Assembly: GCF_020740795.1 (NCBI RefSeq)
Contig: NC_067286.1
Coordinates: forward strand, 2,599,990-2,663,989
Direction: 5' to 3'
From: Apus apus
Taxonomy: Eukaryota > Chordata > Aves > Apodiformes > Apodidae
Length of the DNA: 64,000 nt
The position numbers and the translations under genes were made by a program. Of this stretch, positions 48,050 to 64,000 are shown in pieces (position 1 is the stretch's first letter; each line of letters opens with the position of its first letter). The notes below the pieces were generated by a model. That model saw only the letters and a list, made by a program, of their open reading frames with translations, did no database searches and was not told the origin of the DNA.

Positions 48050-50908
48050 GCAAACAATCATTAAGATGCTTTATTGACAATATCCACTCACTGCAAAAGT
48101 ATCTGTCTGCATACAATTACATCTTAGCTTTTCAATAGTGTTTTATTGGCAGTGGAAAATGCATCAGTACTTTATTGAAAGAAAGCAATAAATAATACTG
48201 TGATAAAAATAGTTCAAAAGTAGACTGTACATATTGTTACATAATCTGAAAATACACGAAAGATTAATAGAAAAACAGAACAGTAACAATGAAATTCAGT
48301 TTTACAAGCAAGTTAAAAGTGGAAAAACAAAATAAGAAAAAAAGACATGCTATATATATTGTTGCATAATAAATAATGCACCATCTGAACAGGTTCTTGC
48401 TGGCTTTTTAATATGCCATTTACAAGTGTCGGATACAACTTCTAGGCAGACAGTCCAAAATGGCTACAACCACCAAAATTAAAGTCCAGACAACTCTTTA
48501 GAACAAGTTTACAAAACACAAAAGATGACTTACATAAGAAAAGTAAGGCTTTTATTAGAAGTTGCACTGCTTTAGTTTTCAGCCCCATTGTACCTTCATC
48601 TCTCACTACGTGACATGAGACTGCAGTGCTTCACCATTGGTCCATTAAAACTAGTTTCACCAGCATCTTTTCACAAGTGTTTTCGATCAAAAAGATCTAG
48701 GACAAAAGAAAAAAACCCTCTCTGTGGCCTGTGGATTACGACCAGGAATTATTAAGAAGTCTACCTTCCTCATTTAAGGAAAAAAAAACAACCAAAAACA
48801 ATTACAAACAGTTCTTGGTTTATGGCTTGTTTTCAGTCACTGTGAAGATAACGCTACACAAATACAGCAGAGGGTGTTATGACCGAGTCAATCACTTCTA
48901 AAACATGTTCCGTAGTGTTAAAAGTTCCTCCCAGCTTTTAAAACAAGTTCTATTTTAAATAAAGACAAATTCCCACCACTTGACAAACTGTCTTTGTGGG
49001 AAGGTACAGTTCTGAAAAGAAGAACAACTGTGTACCACACCTCCTACGACAGCAAATGCTTACCTGAAAAAAAGCTGGACTTGTTTTCAGATCTAAGCTA
49101 AGGTTTCCAAAAGACAAAATATATACTGCTTGGTGTCATGATACTTTTACAAAGGTATTAAAATCCTTTTCACCTTCAGTTTCATTATTAAAAAACAATG
49201 ATAATTACAGTAACTGCATAATTTACAAAAACCCTATATTACTTATAGGGACATATACATACAAGCATTACAGTACATTCAGTTGGAAAGACTAAAATTA
49301 GAATAAAAAACTCAGCAATGATTTGATTTGTAGAGTGAATAGAAACAGAAAAAGTAAGTAACTATATAAATGAGAAGTCACATAAATATAAGAAACATTT
49401 AGATTCTAAAATATTTTCTCTATAGTACTCATGAATTTATTTGCTAATTAAAAACTCTGTAATAAAATATCTCAAAGTGTCCATTTTAACAAGTATTAAC
49501 AGGTTACGGGTTCCAAATGTTCAAAATGCTGCATATCACCGGTAGAAATAGTGTGGGTAAACTGCAAAAACAACAACAAAACAACACAGAAAATATGCAA
49601 TTAGCCTTTTTTAAACAAACAAACAAACAAACCACTTCATTCTGAGTTTCTCACAAACAGCTCAGTGGTGCAGCAGTCATGCATTGAACTATTGCCATGC
49701 CAGGATATACACAGTTTTGTTGCTTCCTGCAACCTCCAGTTGCAATGCAAAGTAAAGCACATGAGGTCAAATATTTCTGCTTCCCAGATTGTTATCCTAG
49801 GTCATCTGACCATAGACAATCCTGAAAAAGTGGGGAGAATATGGGGGAGGGAAACACTTAAAACTTCAATGTCTTGGAACTAATACATCCATCTGATCAG
49901 AGTTGCTATGTGCAAGAGTTTCCCTTCTCAACATGTCCACACATAAAAACTCTTTAGGACTCAACTTATATAAGCAAAAAGGTTCAGAATTTGAAGAAAA
50001 GGCAGCCAATTTGTGAGTTGGTAGGGATGTTACTGGTGAAAAGAAAGGAAAGAAGCTGCAAGCAGAAGAGACAGGCAATTTATAGCCCATGGAACATAAT
50101 CCAGTGAAACTCTCACCAGCTGGTTTTACTTTTTAAAAATCCGATCTAGTAAAAAAAAAATTAGTTTCCAGACTTGTTAACAAAATGAAATACTCTTCCA
50201 TAAAATAATACAGCAGAGACTGCTGAAGAAAAATCATTCCAAATGCTGGAATAGGAAACAACTGCATATCTTTCATAAACCAGAATGCATATATTTTGTG
50301 TTAAAACACTCCTGTGTTATCAAGCTGCCTTTTACTGTCAGCACTGCTCAGATCTAACTCAAAGTTAGGCTGCAGGTAGCTAAATCCAACCTGACAGCCT
50401 AAGCAATCACGGAGGAAACTTCCAAGAACTGGAAAATTGCTGTCACACCTGTAACAATTCAGTATGGAACTATGTTGTAGTGGGATAACTTCAACCAAGC
50501 AAAGACTCTGAACGATCAACAATCTGAACTGCAGCGTCACACACTAAGTTATGTTCTTTCCTTTATATGCCTAATTTAGTTCCCTTCCCTCCTCCCCACT
50601 TTGTTTCATCCAACCTTTGATTTCCACACTTTCTACACAGCTATGTAGCACAGGTCCTTTCTCAATCTGTTATTAAAAAAACCCCCACAAACCTCAAAAA
50701 GGAATACAGTATTTACAGAAGTAAATATTTCAACACTCAATGCTTTCTTTGTAGGAAATAAGCTCCAGATTTTCAATAAAACAATCTACCCTGAAAACTT
50801 GAAACAGTTTTCTAAGTGTGTAAATTTACTGCTTCAAAATACCTGATGTTTTATTTCATAAATAGCTGCTTTACTAGTATACCTATCAACTTTACTCACC
50901 AGAAGGCT
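48050..50908 (-). other. PPFIA1: PPFIA1 3' untranslated region
   Basis: About 2.86 kb of AT-rich sequence between the liprin stop codon and a cluster of three AATAAA hexamers on the - strand at 48,171-48,176, 48,142-48,147 and 48,070-48,075. An (AAAC)n tract lies near 49,613. No other open frame is convincing. Earlier hexamers (for example near 49,437) could give shorter forms. Confidence 0.65.
48070..48176 (-). terminator. PPFIA1: PPFIA1 poly(A) signal cluster
   Basis: Three AATAAA hexamers within 107 bp on the - strand, the last at 48,070-48,075. Past it no further hexamer follows closely. Clustering suggests micro-heterogeneous cleavage sites. Confidence 0.6.
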
Positions 50909-59281
<8,373 letters not shown>

Positions 59282-62081
59282 CTGCAATTACAAAAATAAT
59301 TATTAATGGCAGAGAGAAACTAGTTATAACTAGATGTTACAATTTAAACACTGCATTCACGTCACTATTTCTTTCCAATAGTTAGCTTTTTCCTTTTCTC
59401 ATCCTTAGATGATACACCTACCAAGGCATCACAGCTCACATGCAAGGACTACATCACGACATAAGCTGAAGGGGATAGGAAGTTTTAGAATGGTAGAGAT
59501 TTTCCTTTTGGAAATTAGCTCCTGAAACTCCTACTGACACTCTAACCGACACTGCCAGCAGGAAGTGAAGATGTCAGACTTATTTGTCTGTCAGGTTATC
59601 AACTGCTGCCATTTTCTGTTCAGCAAATTAGACTGAACCAAAGTAGTTCTTTTCCCTCGACATGCAGATCTGAAGCCCAGAAGAGGTGTGAGTTCATCAG
59701 TTATCCACGCCATCAAAATGGCAGTTGTCCAGGCTGGAAATTGGGGCAGTAACCATTACATTAGTGAATTTCAGTTTGCAACAGCAAGCCTGTCAAAATT
59801 TCAGGTACAGCTTCAGCTAGCCATTCTATTCAGAAAGCCACACTTTGGCAACTACATTCTGAAGGGCTGTGTACGGAAACCCAGCCTCTATCTCCTATGG
59901 TGATAGCACTTCCTTTGTTGTTCTGAAATAGAAGAGACTGAAGATTAATATTGACAATTCAGCTGACAGAAAGAATGTGTGGTCACAAGATCCCTACAAA
60001 AAGCTGCAAAAAATGTTTGATAAACAAAAAAAGAGACAAAAAGCTAGCGTTGGGGGTATAATCATGCAATGTTGCTTGGATACATGTTTGAAAAACTGGA
60101 TGAAGTCTAAAAAAGCATATTTAAAAGCTGCTTTTGAAAGCTCTGAAGTTTAGAAAAAACAACTTAACCTAATTGAACAGTTTTGACAGTTTTATTCATG
60201 CCAGCAAGTGTAGAATTCAGATAAGCAGCAATACCACAGATTCATGATGCCACATTATGTGTTTATAATCTTCTCACAATTTAAAACAAAGTCTCCTCGC
60301 TTTCAAAACTGCATTGTTGAATACATCTAAGAGAAAATATTTAAAAGATATAGATATAAAAAAGCTACCACACATCTTGAAAGGGGGTTTCTGAGAGACT
60401 AGTAGCTCTCTTTGCTACTAGGGCAGAAGAGATATGCAGTATTCAGCTCTTTTAGACATGCCAGTATCCCTAGGGATCCTCATATTATAATCAGGGATAA
60501 TTACAAAAAACAATCAATGAAGTAATAAATATACTAGCAACTGTTTTATCAATAGATATTACTTCTCCACCTGCATGTCAATCAATTCCTAGTACTCTAG
60601 AAGAACCTTCCAATTCTTTATCCTAATTAAATGTGCTGCTCAGGAAGAAAAAAATGGGAAGAAGAAAAGAAGGAACTGCCAATTAACTGTTTACAATAAC
60701 CATTGTAGCCATTTTAAGACCAAACAACTAAGACAGAAATAGTGTCCATCAGCAGCTGAAAAGCTAGATTTCAGGAATGAAGTGGAGAAGACCATAAAAG
60801 TTAATACATATATGTCCACTTCAAAAGATTAACCTATTTCTGAACTAGGAATAACAAAGGATCAGCTATTTTCCTGCTACCATGGCACACATCACACAAA
60901 CCCCACAAATCACCCGCCCTGAACACATTCAGTTTTTCTTCACTCTGCTCTTTACAGATTAAAAACCAAGAAAAATAATTCAATAAGGTATTAAAGAAAT
61001 ACCTGCTTGGTGAGAACAGAATAAAATGCTTAATACTGTATTTGCCAGAAAGGAATACAATGTTTTTTAAAATACTTTAACTTCAAAATTGGTGGTTTTG
61101 TCTTCCTTTTTGGTGGCTGTGCAGTGAGGGAGGCCCACAAGTGATGAAACAGCACAGACATGCCCACCCAAGTAGCCTCTAGTTTGACTAGGATGACCCT
61201 ACAAGGGCAGGTAACCACTGCCTCTCCCCCAACTTATAAAGTTGCTCAGGGTATTGCATGTAATTGAGGGAACTGCAGTGTAATCTCTGCTAGTTTTATG
61301 TCTCCCTGTGTACTGCTGGTTAACTGTGAAACACCAAATCATTTGGAGGTTCATCAGTACAGGGAACATATCAAAAGCAACAGGAGAGGTTATGGTGGAG
61401 ACTTCAAACTCCTGCTGGTATTGTATGCAAAAAATACTGTGTGGCTGATACTGTGAAGGACAAGAGAATGTGAAAGGAGTAGCTGGCTTCTGGAATAACC
61501 CTTAGGTGACAAGACCAAGGGATAGACGGTTGCAGACTTAAAAAGTTGGCTGAATATCACTTGAAATGGGAGGCCAAATGTGCTGCTGCAAGAGGGGAAC
61601 CCTTGTTGTTAGATGCAATCAAAAGACATCTAATGCCAGCTGTGGAGAACAAAGAAATTACGGTCATGTGGGCTGAGAAATGATGTCAGACCTGCAGGTG
61701 CTTGATGCAGTAGAGAACACACAAGGCCCTTTAAAGACCATGTGAAGTGTTTGCATTTAGAACAGCTCTTGGCAGGCAAGCATATGCTAACCCCACAAGG
61801 AAAACAAAGCAGCCCAGAGCAGCAGTACTTTGTCACTGGATTAAGGCAGCATGGGAACTGATCAATCCAGAACTTGTAGCCAAAGGGGAATGCTGTATTC
61901 CAGATTTCTTGGATGGAACCAAAAAGAACTGATTTGAAACAACCTGAGAGTAGAGAAAACACTGCAGGGAAGGTGGTGAAGAGAGTGATTCCAATGGAAA
62001 TGACTGAGTTGCAAAGTCTAACAACTGAAAGGCAAACAGTAGTAAAATATGAGTTGAAAACAGACTCATTTCAGGCACAGC

Positions 62082-62111
62082 ATCCTTATTATGAATATCC
62101 TTATTATGAAT
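62082..62111. repeat. Perfect 15-bp tandem duplication
   Basis: ATCCTTATTATGAAT occurs twice head to tail (62,082-62,096 and 62,097-62,111). Intronic, no known role. Confidence 0.9.
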
Positions 62112-62657
62112 TGATTTCAGGTAACAAACCCTTTGTGTAATTTTTGTTAAGGAGAGTTATCTTAAATCTAGCATTGCTTCCTTTTTGATTAATACAGTAT
62201 TAAGTTGGCTGTGTCTTGGACACAGAAAAACACAAAGAGAGCAGAAGCAAACACTGAACAGTAGAGCTCACAAAGAAGATGAACATGAACAAAGCACTAA
62301 AAACAAATCAAGTAAACAAAGAAATGCACCTAAAGTAATTGCCACAAATATCTATTATTGATAAACAACTTTCAAAACCCAAATTACAAAACTAATTCCA
62401 TCTAAGTAGGGTTTAATATTTTCATTATAAAAACTCACACCATGCAAATTAAAACAAGGCACTGAACTAGCATTCACACTGAACTAGAGAACACTGGATT
62501 TATTTCAGCAACACATTTTCACAATACATTCTTTTGAAGCTAGTATCTCCTCTCATAATTAACTTTTTTTGAAAAAGTTCTACCTTCTCATATATTGCTA
62601 AAAAAAATCAAAATCCTTAATTTCACAACAATCCTAATAAAATAAATATAAACTTAC

Positions 62658-62669
62658 CCTGTTTTTGCA
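62658..62669 (-). other. PPFIA1: Candidate 12-nt PPFIA1 microexon
   Basis: On the - strand a long T-rich tract leads to GATGTGGTAG, then 12 nt (TGCAAAAACAGG), then the consensus donor GTAAGT. Given the split codon at the start of the next exon, inclusion would insert four residues and keep the frame. Supported only by splice-site quality; I do not recall a matching liprin peptide. Confidence 0.25.
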
Positions 62670-62901
62670 CTACCACATCAAATGGTAAACAAAAGGAAAA
62701 CAAAACAATGGAGGAAAAACAAAACTAGGATTAAACGGAACTTAAAAGGCATACAAAAACAGACAAGTAATGTATACTGCAATTTAATTCTGTAACCATA
62801 AATAGTTTTTTGTTTGTAAAGACATTGAATACCACCCTCAGCCCATTTGTGTGCATGCATGCAGAAATAAGAAAGACAAGTAAGCAAATAAGGATTAGAG
62901 A

Positions 62902-62943
62902 TAACTAGAAATAGCTGCCCACAACTATAACTAGAAATAGCTG
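62902..62943. repeat. Short direct repeat with 10-bp spacer
   Basis: TAACTAGAAATAGCTG occurs at 62,902-62,917 and 62,928-62,943. It lies in a PPFIA1 intron. Confidence 0.85.
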
Positions 62944-64000
62944 TCACTGTTTCAAGCATTCAGGTAACTGGAATTCTTTTTGCTGAATACAGAATTTTCT
63001 AAGTGAACACTCAGCCTCGAGAAGCTCCCCCTCCCCACCGTCCTCCAATATCAGAGTGAAAAGCTTTAGCACTTTTTGCTAAGGGGCATCTCAAGAAGGC
63101 AGCAATAGATCTTTGACTCTTTGTGACATTGTTTTCTATGCTCAGAATACCTGTCAGGATTCTGAAACAGCTGCATGAAAGTACCTTGCTAGGAGTTAAA
63201 TGGCAAGATTTGCTTCTTACAGAAGGTCAAAGGCCCCTGCTGTAGCTCTGAGCAGTAAGAGTAATAAAACTAAACACTATGATATATAAAGATTATCAAC
63301 ACAGTCTTGTTTCATACCCACTTCCACTGAAATATCTGAGTCACTGATACCTTCCAGTGAACAAGCACGTACTCAGATTTAACAGCTAGGCAAGGCCATT
63401 TCAAACTACAAGTTTGTATTTGTTTTAGACAGACACTTGCATTTTAAGCAACCAACAACATGTAGCCATGAGGTATACTTTTAGTAATCCCAGTAAAGTT
63501 TTGAAAGGCAGAATGTTTACAAAGAAAAGTCATTATTTATCTGCATTTTTTGATTTAAGCAAGGCAGTATAGCTTGTTATACTTTAGAATGAAATGTGTT
63601 GCTGGTATTGAGGAAAATCTGTATTGTTCAAAGAGCAGGTCTATCACTCCTTAGGTATTACCAGGACTAAAACTATCCAACCAAGATGTGGTGTGACTTT
63701 AAAGCTCTGTAGAAAAGGGAAAATACCAGATCATAATAATGTACCACTGCCTTCAGTGTAACAGTCTGAAGAAAAACAGCTGAGCCTTCTGTTATACAAA
63801 CAGAACCACATTCCATTCCGACTTTTCAAACCAACACACTGCTGGTTTTCATTAGCAGTCACCAGACATTATTCTTATTTGTTAATAGAACTTAGGTACT
63901 GCAAGAATTCTCTCTCACAAAGTGAAAAATCAGTACATTTTCTTTTCAACATTCACTGTTCTGTCTTCAGAAGGCAAGTGAAAAAGCAAGACATGTCTGA

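Larger units (their letters stand above)
59282..64000 (-). other. PPFIA1: PPFIA1 intronic sequence to window end
   Basis: Sequence upstream of the pre-SAM1 exon. Another PPFIA1 exon should exist further right, but I find none with both a liprin-like peptide and good splice sites, except a possible 12-nt microexon at 62,658-62,669. Short open frames between 61,510 and 61,932 on the + strand are unexplained. Two small tandem or near-tandem duplications occur at 62,082 and 62,902. Confidence 0.65.

Noticed and set aside
59688-59903. 71-codon frame on the + strand
   Set aside because: No similarity to any family and antisense to PPFIA1 intron. Of a length expected by chance in 64 kb.

Overview
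The window is nuclear DNA from a bird. Two CR1 LINE 3' ends are present, protein-coding exons are 27-201 bp and separated by AT-rich introns, and the encoded proteins are very close to known vertebrate SHANK2, cortactin and liprin-alpha-1. There are no operons, CRISPR arrays or other prokaryotic features. The species cannot be named from the sequence alone.

Layout from left to right. Positions 1-3013 are intron of SHANK2 (+ strand). The terminal coding exon of SHANK2, with its SAM domain, lies at 3014-3587 and is followed by a 3'UTR with several poly(A) signals, the best near 7234. About 12.8 kb of apparently gene-free sequence follows, holding a 31-bp tandem duplication, a 39-bp GC-rich minisatellite and a CR1 fragment. 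CTTN (cortactin) occupies about 20,075 to 45.3 kb on the - strand: a 1.6 kb 3'UTR, 16 coding exons (21,722-42,216) encoding 553 aa, a 5' intron, and a CpG-island promoter at about 44.5-45.45 kb. After about 2.6 kb of spacer comes the 3' half of PPFIA1 (liprin-alpha-1), also on the - strand: a 3'UTR from about 48,050 to 50,908 and ten coding exons (50,909-59,281) giving the last 371 aa, with three SAM domains and a PDZ-binding tail. From 59,282 to the window end the sequence is PPFIA1 intron, apart from one possible 12-nt microexon.

The order PPFIA1-CTTN-SHANK2 and the relative orientations match human 11q13, so this is a conserved block. The three products act at actin-rich adhesion or synaptic sites. 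Cortactin drives Arp2/3 branching, SHANK2 is a postsynaptic scaffold whose family binds the cortactin SH3 domain, and liprin-alpha-1 is an adhesion/active-zone scaffold.

The most useful observations are: a non-canonical GC splice donor on the cortactin repeat-6 exon, the repeat known to be skipped in mammalian isoforms; two adjacent frame-neutral small exons between SAM1 and SAM2 of PPFIA1; a possible read-through end that removes the liprin PDZ ligand; and several low-certainty candidates (a 12-nt microexon, a short signal-peptide-like ORF ending at a splice donor, a CTCF-like site). I found no clearly new biological system. The window is mostly a well-conserved vertebrate gene neighbourhood.
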